52,328 nucleotides of DNA. Source: Pseudidiomarina sp. Its GTDB lineage: Bacteria > Pseudomonadota > Gammaproteobacteria > Enterobacterales > Alteromonadaceae. Below the pieces are notes generated by a model. That model saw nothing but the letters and a program-made list of their open reading frames with translations, had not been told where the DNA came from and made no database searches. The position numbers and the translations under genes were made by a program. Location of the stretch: positions 17,335 to 69,662 of the forward strand of contig JALQTK010000006.1 of NCBI GenBank assembly GCA_023260975.1. The letters run 5' to 3'. This document shows positions 25,679 through 35,218 of the stretch, in pieces. Numbering within the stretch: position 1 is the stretch's first letter; every line of letters starts with the position of its first letter.

Positions 25679-27421
25679 ATGAAAGAAGCGTTGGAACAAT
25701 TACTAGCAACCGCTGTTGCTACCTTACAATCACAACAGACGTTACCGACCGATCTGCCGGTGCGCATTCAGTTGGATCGTCCACGCGATAAAAGCCATGG
25801 TGATTTTGCTACCAACTTAGCGTTGTTGTTGGCTAAGCCTGCAAGCATGAATCCGCGGGTGTTGGCGGAGGCTGTTATTGCTGCTATTCCAGCCAATACA
25901 TTGCTTGAGAAAGCCGATGTTGCTGGGCCAGGTTTCATTAATTTCACCTTCAGTCAGCAGCAATTAGTGCAGCAATTAGAGCGCGCCTATGCTGACGATA
26001 AGCTCGCGGTTGAGTTAGCAACCACGGCTAAAACGGTGGTGATTGACTATTCATCTCCGAATCTTGCCAAAGAAATGCACGTTGGGCATTTACGCTCGGC
26101 CATTATTGGTGACGCGGTGGCGCGGGTGCAGCGTTTTATTGGTAATACCGTGATAGCGCAAAATCATGTTGGTGATTGGGGTACTCAATTCGGTATGTTG
26201 CTGGCGCATATGGAAGCGCTCGAAGGCGACGCCATGGCAATGGAGTTGAGTAACTTAGAAACGTTTTATAAAGCCGCTAAAAAGCGTTTCGATGAGAGTG
26301 AGGCGTTTGCCACTCGAGCGCGTGAGTTGGTGGTCGCATTGCAGTCAGGTGACGCCACCTGTCGGGCACTCTGGCAGCAGTTTATTGAGGTGTCGTTGAG
26401 CCACTGCCAACAAGTTTATGATCGCCTTGGGGTGCAACTCAGCCGTGCCGACGTAATGGCCGAAAGTGCCTACAACGATGATTTGGCTCAAGTTGTTGCC
26501 GATCTACAGGCACAAGGCTTGTTAGTCGAAGACCAAGGCGCTCAATGCGTCTTTTTAGATGAATTTCGTAACAAAGAAGGCGATGCGTTGCCGGTTATTG
26601 TGCAAAAATCGGGTGGCGGGTTCTTATATGCCACCACTGATCTCGCCGCTATTCGGTATCGCCAGAATAAATTACACGCCGATCAGGTGATGTATTTTGT
26701 CGATCAACGCCAAGGTTTACACTTTCAGCAAATCTTCACCCTAGCTCGCAAGGCCGGCTTTGTCAGCGATTCGGTACAACTGGACCATTATGGTTTTGGC
26801 ACCGTGATGGGCAAAGATGGTCGCCCGTACAAGAGTCGTGATGGGGGTGTCACCAAGCTGGCTGATTTGCTTGATGAAGCCGAGAAGCGCGCCTTTGAAT
26901 TATTACAGAGCAAAAATTCGCAATTAACTGAGGCCGAGCAACAGCATGTGGCTAAGGTTATTGGTATTAGTTCGGTGAAATATGCCGACCTATCGAAGAA
27001 CCGTAGCAGCGATTATATTTTTGACTGGGATACCATGCTCAGCTTCGAAGGCAACACCGCACCTTATTTGTTGTACGCTTACACCCGCGTGACCAGCGTG
27101 TTTAACAAAACCAATATTGCGGCGGCCAGCATTAGTGCGCCATTGCTGCTGGAAGACGAGCGCGAGCTGGCGCTTGCGAATCTATTAGTGCGTTTTAATG
27201 AAACTGTTTACAGTGTCGCCGATAAAGCCATGCCACATTTCCTCTGCGGCTACTTGTTTGATTTGGCTGGCGCGTTTTCGACCTTCTACGAAGCCTGTCC
27301 AATTTTAGCTGAGCCGCGTGAAGATCGTCGCTTGAGTCGTCTGAAATTAGCCGCACTAACGGCGAAAACATTGAAGACCGGTTTGTCACTATTGGGTATT
27401 GAAACCCTCGAGAAGATGTGA
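25679..27421 (+). CDS. argS: Arginyl-tRNA synthetase
   Basis: ArgRS (580 aa) charges tRNA-Arg. It has the N-terminal additional domain (about 1-110, with [12 protein letters not shown]), the class I HIGH motif as HVGHLRS, the GxVxGxDGxPYKSRDG element that replaces KMSKS, and an anticodon-binding C-terminal domain ending in a typical [13 protein letters not shown]. Length matches E. coli (577). A GGAAC-type ribosome site precedes the ATG. The gene is followed within 3 nt by the ftsN-like gene, so the two are probably one transcript. Confidence 0.97.
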   Translation: MKEALEQLLATAVATLQSQQTLPTDLPVRIQLDRPRDKSHGDFATNLALLLAKPASMNPRVLAEAVIAAIPANTLLEKADVAGPGFINFTFSQQQLVQQLERAYADDKLAVELATTAKTVVIDYSSPNLAKEMHVGHLRSAIIGDAVARVQRFIGNTVIAQNHVGDWGTQFGMLLAHMEALEGDAMAMELSNLETFYKAAKKRFDESEAFATRARELVVALQSGDATCRALWQQFIEVSLSHCQQVYDRLGVQLSRADVMAESAYNDDLAQVVADLQAQGLLVEDQGAQCVFLDEFRNKEGDALPVIVQKSGGGFLYATTDLAAIRYRQNKLHADQVMYFVDQRQGLHFQQIFTLARKAGFVSDSVQLDHYGFGTVMGKDGRPYKSRDGGVTKLADLLDEAEKRAFELLQSKNSQLTEAEQQHVAKVIGISSVKYADLSKNRSSDYIFDWDTMLSFEGNTAPYLLYAYTRVTSVFNKTNIAAASISAPLLLEDERELALANLLVRFNETVYSVADKAMPHFLCGYLFDLAGAFSTFYEACPILAEPREDRRLSRLKLAALTAKTLKTGLSLLGIETLEKM

Positions 27422-27424
27422 GCT

Positions 27425-27997
27425 ATGGATTACGCGAATCGTAAACGTCCGCCGGTTAAGAAAAAGTCGACCGGTAAATCGGCGAAAAAGTCCGCTGCTA
27501 AAGCCAAAGCCCCGGTGTCTTGGCAGTTGGTGGTGTTTACTCTGAGTTTAGTTGCTGGTTTGGTATGGTTTTTGTACAGCATTGCCGGTAGCAAGGAGCA
27601 ACAGGCCCAGACGCCACAACCAGCGCCAGTAATCAGCGCCAAGATGCAACAGCAGATCGATAAAGAAGCTATTCCTGAACTACCTGATGAGCAGTATAGC
27701 TACCTTGATATGCTGGAAAATGAAGAGGTTGAAGTGGACGTGCCAGAGCGTGAAGCGGGTAAACCCAAACTCATGCAGTGTGGTTCGTTCCGTAGTTCAA
27801 GTGATGCCGAAACCTTGCGTGCACGTATCGCTTTGAATGGTCTTGAAGCCCAAGTTCGTCGCTCGGAAGGGCGCAATGGCGTATGGTATCGAGTTATTCT
27901 TGGTCCTTATGCAACTAAACGTGATGCCGAGCGTGATCGGCACAAACTGCAACGTGCGAAAATTCATTATTGTGAGATTTGGAACTGGAATCTCTAA
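27425..27997 (+). CDS. Short FtsN-like SPOR-domain cell division protein
   Basis: The 190-residue protein has a lysine-rich cytoplasmic tail (1-33), one membrane span (about 34-52), a proline/glutamate linker and a C-terminal SPOR domain (about 112-186, MQCGSFRSSSDAETLRARIA ... YRVILGPYATKRDAER), which binds denuded glycan at the division septum. The position between priA/argS and hslV is that of ftsN. E. coli FtsN is 319 residues; the linker here is much shorter, although a QQQIDKEAIPELPDEQYSYLDMLE segment resembles the essential E-peptide region near the membrane. The start codon is 3 nt after the argS stop. Confidence 0.85.
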   Translation: MDYANRKRPPVKKKSTGKSAKKSAAKAKAPVSWQLVVFTLSLVAGLVWFLYSIAGSKEQQAQTPQPAPVISAKMQQQIDKEAIPELPDEQYSYLDMLENEEVEVDVPEREAGKPKLMQCGSFRSSSDAETLRARIALNGLEAQVRRSEGRNGVWYRVILGPYATKRDAERDRHKLQRAKIHYCEIWNWNL

Positions 27998-28003
27998 GTT
28001 ACC

Positions 28004-28033
28004 ATTGAAATAGCTTGCTGGCGTCCTCATCTA
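28004..28033 (+). promoter_or_regulatory. Candidate heat-shock (sigma-32) promoter of hslVU
   Basis: ATTGAAA (28004-28010) resembles the sigma-32 -35 element CTTGAAA, and CCTCATCTA (28025-28033) matches the -10 element CCCCATNTA at all but one fixed position. The 14-15 bp between them is inside the accepted range. hslVU is a classical sigma-32 target in E. coli. The start would fall near 28039-28042. Confidence 0.65.
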
Positions 28034-28057
28034 TCGGTGATAGCAACATGAGGATGC
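28021..28057 (+). other. Hairpin that encloses the hslV ribosome binding site
   Basis: GCGTCCTCAT (28021-28030) pairs with ATGAGGATGC (28048-28057) over 10 bp with one G-U pair, and CTATC (28031-28035) with GATAG (28039-28043) extends the stem, leaving a 4-nt bulge. The 3' arm holds the GAGGA ribosome site, 7 nt before the hslV GTG. A 5'-leader stem-loop that stabilises hslVU mRNA is known in E. coli; direct covering of the ribosome site is what I see here. Confidence 0.65.
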
Positions 28058-28061
28058 AACA

Positions 28062-28598
28062 GTGACTACAATTGTTTCAGTGCGCCGCGGTAATGCGGTG
28101 GTGATTGGTGGTGATGGCCAGGTTTCGCTCGGCAATACAGTAATGAAAGGCAATGCCCGCAAGGTTCGTCGTCTTTATCAAGATCAAGTCATCGCTGGCT
28201 TCGCCGGTGGTACCGCTGATGCTTTCTCGCTGTTTGAGCGGCTGGAAGTGAAACTCGAAAAACACCAAGGTAATTTAATGCGTGCCGCCATCGAGCTGGC
28301 CAAAGATTGGCGCACCGATCGCATGCTGCGACGACTCGAGGCGATGCTGGTGGTGGCCGATAAAAACGTCTCCTTGTTGATTTCTGGTAATGGTGACGTG
28401 GTGCAGCCTGAACATGATTTAATTGCGATTGGATCAGGTGGTGGCTATGCCCAAGCGGCAGCCACCGCATTGTTGGCCAATACTGACCTGAGTGCCCGCG
28501 ATATCGTCGAAAAATCGCTGACTATTGCCGGTGAGATTTGCGTGTTCACCAACCAATTCCAAACGATTGAACTGCTGGAGACCGCTGAGCATGTCTGA
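28062..28598 (+). CDS. hslV: ATP-dependent protease peptidase subunit HslV
   Basis: HslV (178 aa) is the proteasome-like dodecameric peptidase of the HslUV heat-shock protease. After removal of the initiator Met the N-terminal nucleophile is Thr, seen as [38 protein letters not shown] and the C-terminal helix that docks HslU follow. The start is GTG with GAGGA 7 nt upstream, but that site lies inside a hairpin. The 3' end overlaps hslU by 8 nt, so the two are translationally coupled. Confidence 0.97.
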   Translation: MTTIVSVRRGNAVVIGGDGQVSLGNTVMKGNARKVRRLYQDQVIAGFAGGTADAFSLFERLEVKLEKHQGNLMRAAIELAKDWRTDRMLRRLEAMLVVADKNVSLLISGNGDVVQPEHDLIAIGSGGGYAQAAATALLANTDLSARDIVEKSLTIAGEICVFTNQFQTIELLETAEHV

Positions 28599-29919
28599 GA
28601 TGACCCCACGCGAAATTGTTGATGCGTTAAATCAGCATATTGTTGGCCAAGACAATGCTAAAAAAGCGGTTGCTGTTGCGCTGCGTAATCGTTGGCGCCG
28701 GATGCAGCTGAGCAGTGACTTACGTCACGAAGTAACGCCTAAAAATATCCTCATGATTGGCCCAACCGGGGTCGGTAAAACGGAAATTGCGCGACGTTTA
28801 GCGAAGCTTGCCAATGCGCCGTTTATCAAGATTGAAGCGACCAAGTTCACCGAGGTTGGTTATGTCGGTAAAGAAGTTGAAAGTATTATCAAAGACTTGA
28901 CTGATATTGCCTTCAAACAAACGCGCGAGCAAATGATGAAAAAAGTTCGCTTTCGCGCGGAAGAGGCGGCTGAAGAGCGTATTTTAGATGCGTTATTACC
29001 GCCAGCTAAGGGCTGGGCAGATGAGTCGGAGCCGCGCGAGCAAAGCAATACCCGTCAGGTGTTCCGCAAAAAATTACGCGAGGGTCAGCTGGACGACAAA
29101 GAAATCGAAATTGATATTGCGCAACCTGCCATGGGTGTTGAAATTATGGCGCCGCCAGGTATGGAAGAAATGACTTCACAATTACAAAGCATGTTCCAGA
29201 ACATCGGCCAAGGTAAGAGCAAAGCGCGTAAGCTCAAGATCAAAGATGCCTTTAAGCAATTGGTCGACGAAGAAGCTGGCAAGATGCTGAACCCAGAAGA
29301 TGTAAAAACTGCAGCATTGCATGCAGTGGAGCAAAACGGCATCGTGTTTTTGGACGAAGTTGATAAAATTTGTAAGCGTGGCGATGTCAGTGGACCTGAC
29401 GTGTCGCGCGAAGGCGTACAACGTGATTTATTGCCGCTGGTTGAGGGCACCACGGTGGCCACGAAGCACGGCATGGTCAAGACTGATCATATTCTATTTA
29501 TCGCCTCTGGCGCTTTTCAAATGTCGAAACCCTCTGATTTAATTCCAGAGCTGCAAGGGCGTTTACCGATTCGAGTCAATCTGGATGCATTAACCAGCCA
29601 TGATTTTGTCCGCATCCTGACCGAGCCGAATGCCTCCCTAACGACTCAGTACCGAGCCTTGATGGCCACTGAAGGGGTAACCATTGAATTTACTGCAGAT
29701 GGTATTCAACGCATTGCGGAAACTGCCTTTCATGTCAACGAAACCACTGAAAACATCGGAGCGCGCCGTTTACATACGGTATTAGAGCGACTGATGGAGG
29801 AAGTTTCCTTTAAAGCCAGTGATTTGGCCGGTGAAACCATCGTCATAAGTGGCGACTACGTTGACCAGCATTTAGGTAAACTGGCGCAAGACGAAGATTT
29901 AAGTCGTTTTATTCTGTAA
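28591..29919 (+). CDS. hslU: ATP-dependent protease ATPase subunit HslU
   Basis: HslU (442 aa) is the AAA+ hexamer that unfolds substrates for HslV. It starts [20 protein letters not shown], with Walker [16 protein letters not shown], the pore loop GYVG in [10 protein letters not shown], an I-domain insertion (about 110-240), Walker [10 protein letters not shown] and the sensor region [14 protein letters not shown], ending in the short tail (LSRFIL) that inserts into HslV. The frame is open upstream, but the ATG at 28591 inside the hslV end gives the conserved N-terminus and the E. coli length (443). Confidence 0.97.
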   Translation: MSEMTPREIVDALNQHIVGQDNAKKAVAVALRNRWRRMQLSSDLRHEVTPKNILMIGPTGVGKTEIARRLAKLANAPFIKIEATKFTEVGYVGKEVESIIKDLTDIAFKQTREQMMKKVRFRAEEAAEERILDALLPPAKGWADESEPREQSNTRQVFRKKLREGQLDDKEIEIDIAQPAMGVEIMAPPGMEEMTSQLQSMFQNIGQGKSKARKLKIKDAFKQLVDEEAGKMLNPEDVKTAALHAVEQNGIVFLDEVDKICKRGDVSGPDVSREGVQRDLLPLVEGTTVATKHGMVKTDHILFIASGAFQMSKPSDLIPELQGRLPIRVNLDALTSHDFVRILTEPNASLTTQYRALMATEGVTIEFTADGIQRIAETAFHVNETTENIGARRLHTVLERLMEEVSFKASDLAGETIVISGDYVDQHLGKLAQDEDLSRFIL

Positions 29920-29939
29920 CCCTTGCTTTTGCCCAGTGC

Positions 29940-29985
29940 AGTTACCCGCTATACTGTGTGGGTAACTTATGCGGGTAACTGATGC
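29940..29985 (+). repeat. Inverted and direct repeats in the hslU-rraA gap
   Basis: AGTTACCCGC (29940-29949) and GCGGGTAACT (29971-29980) are perfect 10-bp inverted arms. The second arm is part of two tandem 13-mers, GGGTAACTTATGC (29960-29972) and GGGTAACTGATGC (29973-29985), that differ at one base. A TATACT (29949-29954) lies between the arms and could be a -10 box, though no good -35 is seen. The arrangement looks like an operator around the rraA promoter. Confidence 0.6.
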
Positions 29986-30012
29986 AGCTAATTCACAGGT
30001 AGGGGAACGGCG

Positions 30013-30498
30013 ATGGAATACAATACTTCTGAACTTTGCGATTTATACCCCGATATGGTCGACGTGGTAGAGCCCATGTTTATCCACTACGGCGGCTTGG
30101 TTTCGTTTGGCGGCCAAATTGTCACCATCAAGTGTTTCGAAGATAAAGGCTTGATCGAGCAGGTGCTACAGCAACCGGGCACGGGCAAAGTGTTATTGAT
30201 TGATGGTGGTGGTTCAGCCCGCCGTGCCTTGATCGATGTTGGCATCGCTGAGCAAGCGCTCGACAACGGTTGGGAAGGTATTGTCTGTTTCGGCGCGGTG
30301 CGCGATGTAGATGCCCTCGATGAGCTTGAAATTGGCATTATGGCACTCGCCTCTATTCCAGTCGGTGCGCCAAGTGAAGGGGTTGGTGAAGTCGATGCTG
30401 CGGTTAATTTCGGTGGCGTTACCTTCTTGCCGGAAGACCATCTGTATGCTGATAGCACCGGCGTTATCCTGTCACCAGAACCACTCGATATCGAATAA
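30013..30498 (+). CDS. rraA: Regulator of ribonuclease E activity A
   Basis: RraA (161 aa) is a trimeric ring protein that binds RNase E and inhibits mRNA decay. The sequence [21 protein letters not shown] and [25 protein letters not shown] closely follow E. coli RraA (161 residues). It belongs to the RraA/aldolase-like fold, in which some members are HMG aldolases, but the N-terminus is that of true RraA. AGGGGA precedes the ATG. The upstream gap holds a repeat cluster. The hutG gene starts 3 nt after its stop codon, an unexpected partner. Confidence 0.95.
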   Translation: MEYNTSELCDLYPDMVDVVEPMFIHYGGLVSFGGQIVTIKCFEDKGLIEQVLQQPGTGKVLLIDGGGSARRALIDVGIAEQALDNGWEGIVCFGAVRDVDALDELEIGIMALASIPVGAPSEGVGEVDAAVNFGGVTFLPEDHLYADSTGVILSPEPLDIE

Positions 30499-30501
30499 TT
30501 C

Positions 30502-31548
30502 ATGCTGCTGCAGCCAGTTGATTCTCACACCTTGTTCACCGCGCGAGCCGGTGAGCAACGGCTTGGTGAAGTGCTGGCACAGCTCCCCGTAGTCAACGAT
30601 CAACAGCAGTATCAACAGGCCTTAGCAGCGGCGTGGCAGCGTGGTCAGCGGATCATGCTGCTGGGGGTACCCGAATCGATTGGTCCGCGCGCTAATTTAG
30701 GCCGTGCTGGTGCAGAAGATGGTTGGTATGCAGCCCTCAAAGGCCTACTCAATCTGCAGGCAAATGGTCTGGTGGCTAGCGATTTACTGCTGCTTGCAGG
30801 CGCTGTTATTACCGCTGATTTGCAGCAACAAAGTGCCGACTTAGACCCGAGTAATAGCCAGCAAATCAAGCAGTTACGTGACCTCTGTCGGCAATTGGAT
30901 GAGCGTGTTCGAGCCATACTACAACCGGCATTTGCGCAAGGTTTTGCGGTCATTCTAATTGGTGGTGGTCATAATAACGCCTATCCGCTGATAACTAGTT
31001 TGGCCGCAGCGGTTGAGAATGCAGTTGGTGCTATTAATCTTGATCCGCATGCTGATTTTCGTGCCTGTGAAGGGCGCCATAGCGGCAATGGCTTTAGTTA
31101 TGCCCAGCAACAGGGGGCGTTGGCGCATTACCATGTGGTTGGTTTGCACCCAGCTAAAAATAATGCTGTTAGCCTGCAGCGTATGCAGCAGGCCGGTTTT
31201 AGTTGGGTCACCCTGCAGCAGTTATGGCAACAGCCATGGGCAGAGCAACTTTGCCAGCTGCAGCAGTTGAGTGAAAGCTGGCAGTGTTCATTTGGGCTGG
31301 AGATCGATGTCGATGCGTTATACGGGGTGCCGGCTAGCGCAATTAACTTTATTGGCTTATCAGTTAGTCATGCCGCGACCTTGATCAGTACCTTAGCGAG
31401 CAATAATAAGGCCCGCTATCTGCATCTCGCTGAGGCGGCGCCAAGTTTGCATCCGCACGGTCGCAGCAGTGGTGATTTAGTCACTGCACAAGTGCTCAGT
31501 GAGTTAGTGCTTGCTTACCTGCAAGGCTACTGTCGAAGAACCCCGTGA
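30502..31548 (+). CDS. hutG: Formimidoylglutamase of the arginase (ureohydrolase) family
   Basis: The 348-residue protein carries ureohydrolase metal motifs in divergent form: [19 protein letters not shown] (DxHxD type) and EIDVDAL (DxD). Together with hutI, hutU and hutH nearby this points to formimidoylglutamase, which cleaves N-formimino-glutamate to glutamate and formamide, the last step of histidine breakdown. It is more divergent than agmatinase or arginase, so substrate is assigned by context. The ATG lies 3 nt after the rraA stop and no Shine-Dalgarno sequence precedes it, so translation may depend on coupling to rraA. Its end overlaps the convergent hutI end by 22 bp. Confidence 0.85.
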   Translation: MLLQPVDSHTLFTARAGEQRLGEVLAQLPVVNDQQQYQQALAAAWQRGQRIMLLGVPESIGPRANLGRAGAEDGWYAALKGLLNLQANGLVASDLLLLAGAVITADLQQQSADLDPSNSQQIKQLRDLCRQLDERVRAILQPAFAQGFAVILIGGGHNNAYPLITSLAAAVENAVGAINLDPHADFRACEGRHSGNGFSYAQQQGALAHYHVVGLHPAKNNAVSLQRMQQAGFSWVTLQQLWQQPWAEQLCQLQQLSESWQCSFGLEIDVDALYGVPASAINFIGLSVSHAATLISTLASNNKARYLHLAEAAPSLHPHGRSSGDLVTAQVLSELVLAYLQGYCRRTP

Positions 31549-32732
31549 TGCCAGCAGGCGGCTAAGCGCTGGGATGAAAAACTATACGTCAGTTCAGCCG
31601 CATCAGAAAATTTCCAGCAGCATATATCAGCCCGTTGGCCGACTTTTAGCTGACCACGATCGCTTAAGCCGAGGGCTTTTGCTGCGTTCACCGTAACACC
31701 GCGTAAGCATTCTTCGGGGGTTAGATGAAATAGCGTAGCTCCCATATTCAGCATCAATTGTAAGCTTAATAACGGTGAAGTGCCTGGGTTGGCGTCGGTT
31801 GCGAGGGCAATTGGCACACCGTATTCACGCAGTAATGCCAGCGGTGGTAGCTGGGTTTCACGCAAAAAGTAGAATGCGCCGGGCAACAGCACTGCCACCG
31901 TTCCGCTTGCTGCCATGGCTCGCACACCGGCTTCATCCAAATATTCCAAATGATCGCACGAGAGCGCTTGATAGCGCGCTGCTAGCGCACTGCCTTGCTG
32001 ATTCGACAATTGCTCCGCATGCAACTTGAGCGGAATATCGAGTGCTTTCGCCGCAGCAAATAGCTGTTCGGTTTGGGCGATGCTAAAGCCGATGGATTCA
32101 CAAAAAGCATCAACGGCATCAACTAAGCCTTCAGCAACGAGGGTGGGTAAAATTACCTGAACAATGTGATCGATGTAGTCATCGGGGCGTTGTTTGAATT
32201 CAGGCGGCAGCGCATGTGCCGCTAGTAACGTGGTTTGTACCGATACCGCAGCGCGCTCAGCCAGCGCTCGGGCGGCTGACAATTGCTTGCGTTCGTCGCT
32301 CAGTGATAGCCCGTATCCTGATTTTATTTCAATGGTGGTAACACCCTCAGCCATCAACGCTTGTAATCGCGGTTCAGTTACCGCAATCAGTTCTGCTAAA
32401 GTTGCCGCGCGGGTTGCTCGCACTGTTGCGGCAATACCACCGCCGGCAGCGGCAATATCGGCATAGCTGGCGCCATGCAGACGTTGGCTGAATTCATCAG
32501 CGCGCGACCCGGCCCACACAAGATGAGTATGGCAATCAATTAAGCCAGGTGTCAGCAAGCCACCAGCGCCATCGAAAACCGCACCATGATGCTTAGGTGC
32601 TGCAACTCTGCTACCAACATAAGTAATCGTACCATCAGCAAAATCGACCACCCCATCGGGCACTAAACCATAACCATCGCCGGTCATGGTGGCGATGCTG
32701 ACATTACTGATACGTTGCGGCTGATTCGACAT
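31527..32732 (-). CDS. hutI: Imidazolonepropionase
   Basis: HutI (401 aa) hydrolyses imidazolonepropionate to N-formimino-glutamate, the third step of histidine breakdown. It is an amidohydrolase with the metal motif [15 protein letters not shown] near residue 70, KLHAEQLSN, and [22 protein letters not shown] near residue 315. The ATG at 32732 has GGGAG 6 nt upstream; an in-frame TTG four codons earlier overlaps that site and is unlikely to be the start. It diverges from hutC across a palindromic operator and converges on hutG. Confidence 0.96.
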   Translation of the reverse strand: MSNQPQRISNVSIATMTGDGYGLVPDGVVDFADGTITYVGSRVAAPKHHGAVFDGAGGLLTPGLIDCHTHLVWAGSRADEFSQRLHGASYADIAAAGGGIAATVRATRAATLAELIAVTEPRLQALMAEGVTTIEIKSGYGLSLSDERKQLSAARALAERAAVSVQTTLLAAHALPPEFKQRPDDYIDHIVQVILPTLVAEGLVDAVDAFCESIGFSIAQTEQLFAAAKALDIPLKLHAEQLSNQQGSALAARYQALSCDHLEYLDEAGVRAMAASGTVAVLLPGAFYFLRETQLPPLALLREYGVPIALATDANPGTSPLLSLQLMLNMGATLFHLTPEECLRGVTVNAAKALGLSDRGQLKVGQRADICCWKFSDAAELTYSFSSQRLAACWHHGVLRQ

Positions 32733-32751
32733 TGAGGCTCCCAAAAATAAC

Positions 32752-32763
32752 TTGTATATACAA
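32752..32763. promoter_or_regulatory. Palindromic HutC-type operator
   Basis: TTGTATATACAA is a perfect 12-bp palindrome 20 nt before the hutI ATG and 60 nt before hutC. HutC repressors of the GntR family bind TGTA-n-TACA palindromes and are released by urocanate. One site could control both divergent transcripts. Confidence 0.75.
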
Positions 32764-32822
32764 TTCAGGTTTTCTACACTTTAGCACATCATTTGCTTCG
32801 CAACAGGGGCGCAGTGGCAGGT

Positions 32823-33545
32823 ATGGCTAAATTTTCCGGCATTAAACAGCATTTATACAGCAAAATTGCCTCGGGTGAATGGCCTGAGCATCATCCAGTG
32901 AGCTCGGAAAATGCTTTGGCTCAGCAATTTAATGTGAGCCGTATGACCGCTCGTCGAGCCCTGCAAGAATTAGCTGATGAAGGCTTAGTCATTCGCAGTA
33001 AAGGCTCAGGTACCTATGTGGCGCCGATTAAATCACAAACATCATTTATGGCAATTCGTAATATTGCTGATGAAGTGCGTGGCCGTCAGCATGATTATCG
33101 TGCCGAGGTGCACGTTTTGCGCCGCGAAGCTGCCACGGTGCAGATTGCCGAGTTATTGCGGTTGCCGCCCAATGGCTGGGTCTATCATTCGGTCATAAGC
33201 CACTTCGAAAATGATTTACCGGTGCAGGTTGAAGAACGTTTTGTTAACCCAGTACTGGTGCCGGACTATTTAAAGCAAGATTATCAATGCATAACCCCGC
33301 ACGAATATCTCTGCGCGGTTTCACCGTTGACGGAAGCGAGTCACCAAATCGAAGCCGTGAGTCCGTCGTTACAAGTCTGCCAATGGCTGAGTTTGAGTAA
33401 GCCTGAGCCCTGTTTGCGCATCAACCGGCGCACCTGGAGTGACGCTGGCGTGGTCACTTATGCGGTGCTTACCCATCCCGGTTCGCGCTTTAGTTTGGGT
33501 GGTCATTTACATTTTTCTAATCCACGCAGTAAGGATAATTCATGA
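32823..33545 (+). CDS. hutC: Histidine utilization repressor HutC (GntR/HutC family)
   Basis: HutC (240 aa) represses hut genes until urocanate accumulates. The winged helix-turn-helix is at about 5-70 ([35 protein letters not shown]) and the UTRA ligand-binding domain at about 90-235. The ATG at 32823 gives the usual [15 protein letters not shown]-type start, but its AGGGG lies 13 nt away; a GTG at 32814 has the same AGGGG 4 nt away, so the start is uncertain by three codons. The stop overlaps the hutU start as ATGA. Confidence 0.93.
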   Translation: MAKFSGIKQHLYSKIASGEWPEHHPVSSENALAQQFNVSRMTARRALQELADEGLVIRSKGSGTYVAPIKSQTSFMAIRNIADEVRGRQHDYRAEVHVLRREAATVQIAELLRLPPNGWVYHSVISHFENDLPVQVEERFVNPVLVPDYLKQDYQCITPHEYLCAVSPLTEASHQIEAVSPSLQVCQWLSLSKPEPCLRINRRTWSDAGVVTYAVLTHPGSRFSLGGHLHFSNPRSKDNS

Positions 33546-35218
33546 GTAGCGATCGTTTAGATACTAGCCGTACCATTCGCGCCGCCCGGGGCAGCACATT
33601 AACCACGGCTAATTGGCAAATTGAGGCGGCCAAGCGGATGCTGATGAATAACCTTGATGCTGAGGTGGCCGAGCACCCCCATGCGCTGGTGGTCTATGGC
33701 GGTATTGGGCGGGCGGCGCGTAATTGGCAAAGTTATGACAAGATTATTGAGGTTTTGGACCGTTTACGCCCCGATCAAACCTTGCTCATTCAATCGGGCA
33801 AGCCAGTTGGGGTATTTCCGACCCATGAAGATGCGCCACGGGTGTTACTAGCGAACTCTAATTTGGTGCCACAATGGGCAACTTGGGAGCATTTTAATGA
33901 GCTCGATCAAGCCGGTTTGATGATGTATGGGCAAATGACGGCCGGCTCGTGGATTTATATTGGTTCGCAAGGTATTGTGCAAGGCACCTACGAAACCTTT
34001 GTAGCGGTTGCTAAACAGCATTTTGATGGGGTTGCCCAAGGGCGTTGGATCCTCACCGGTGGTTTAGGCGGCATGGGTGGTGCGCAACCATTGGCGGCAA
34101 CTATGGCAGGCTATTGCATGCTGGCCGTTGAAGTAGATGAATCACGCATTGATTTTCGTTTGCGCACGCGCTACGTCGATCATAAAGCGACCGACTTGGA
34201 TCAAGCCTTAGCGCTGATTACTGCGGCCCGTAATGACGGTCGCGCGATTTCAGTCGCACTGTTAGGTAATGCGGCAGATGTTTATGCGCAATTAGTGCAG
34301 CGCCAGATCACTCCAGATGTTGTCACCGACCAGACCTCGGCGCATGATCCGCTGCATGGTTATGTGCCACAAGGCTGGAGCCTAGAACACTACCTAGCCG
34401 AGCAACAGCGTGACCCACAAGCGACAGTGATCGCCGCCAAACAAGCCATGGCAGTGCAAGTGCAAGCCATGCTAACCATGCAACAACGCGGCGCGGCGAC
34501 CTTAGATTATGGTAATAACATTCGGCAAATGGCCAAAGATGTTGGTGTCGCTGATGCATTTAATTTTCCTGGTTTTGTGCCGGCCTATATTCGGCCGTTG
34601 TTTTGTCAAGGTATCGGCCCGTTCCGTTGGGTGGCGCTATCAGGCGATCCCGAGGATATTTATAAGACCGACGCTAAAGTGAAGGAGTTAATTGCTGATA
34701 ATCCCCATCTGCATAATTGGCTTGATATGGCTCGCGAGCGAATTGCTTTTCAAGGGTTACCGGCGCGAATCTGTTGGATTGGTCTGAAAGATCGCGCACG
34801 TATTGCCCTTGCCTTTAACGACATGGTGCGCAGCGGTGAAGTATCAGCGCCTATTGTTATTGGTCGCGATCATCTCGATTCGGGTTCGGTGGCAAGCCCG
34901 AATCGCGAAACCGAAGCGATGCTAGATGGCTCCGATGCGGTATCCGATTGGCCGCTGTTAAATGCATTGTTAAATACTGCTGGCGGAGCCACCTGGGTTA
35001 GTTTGCATCATGGTGGTGGCGTCGGTATGGGCTATTCCCAACATTCGGGCGTGGTGATTGTTGCTGATGGTAGCGAAGCGGCGGCGAAGCGGTTGGCGCG
35101 AGTGCTGTGGAATGACCCCGGCACTGGAGTCATGCGTCACGCCGATGCCGGTTATGAAATTGCCACTGATTGTGCCCGTGAGCAGGGCTTAGACCTACCG
35201 ATGTTGGAGACTGACTAA
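33542..35218 (+). CDS. hutU: Urocanate hydratase
   Basis: HutU (558 aa) converts urocanate to imidazolonepropionate using tightly bound NAD as an electrophile. Signature segments are [38 protein letters not shown] and the active-site region [14 protein letters not shown]. The length is typical for the family. It overlaps hutC by 4 nt and hutH by 1 nt (TAATG), so hutC-hutU-hutH form a single coupled unit. Nothing appears truncated. Confidence 0.97.
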   Translation: MSSDRLDTSRTIRAARGSTLTTANWQIEAAKRMLMNNLDAEVAEHPHALVVYGGIGRAARNWQSYDKIIEVLDRLRPDQTLLIQSGKPVGVFPTHEDAPRVLLANSNLVPQWATWEHFNELDQAGLMMYGQMTAGSWIYIGSQGIVQGTYETFVAVAKQHFDGVAQGRWILTGGLGGMGGAQPLAATMAGYCMLAVEVDESRIDFRLRTRYVDHKATDLDQALALITAARNDGRAISVALLGNAADVYAQLVQRQITPDVVTDQTSAHDPLHGYVPQGWSLEHYLAEQQRDPQATVIAAKQAMAVQVQAMLTMQQRGAATLDYGNNIRQMAKDVGVADAFNFPGFVPAYIRPLFCQGIGPFRWVALSGDPEDIYKTDAKVKELIADNPHLHNWLDMARERIAFQGLPARICWIGLKDRARIALAFNDMVRSGEVSAPIVIGRDHLDSGSVASPNRETEAMLDGSDAVSDWPLLNALLNTAGGATWVSLHHGGGVGMGYSQHSGVVIVADGSEAAAKRLARVLWNDPGTGVMRHADAGYEIATDCAREQGLDLPMLETD

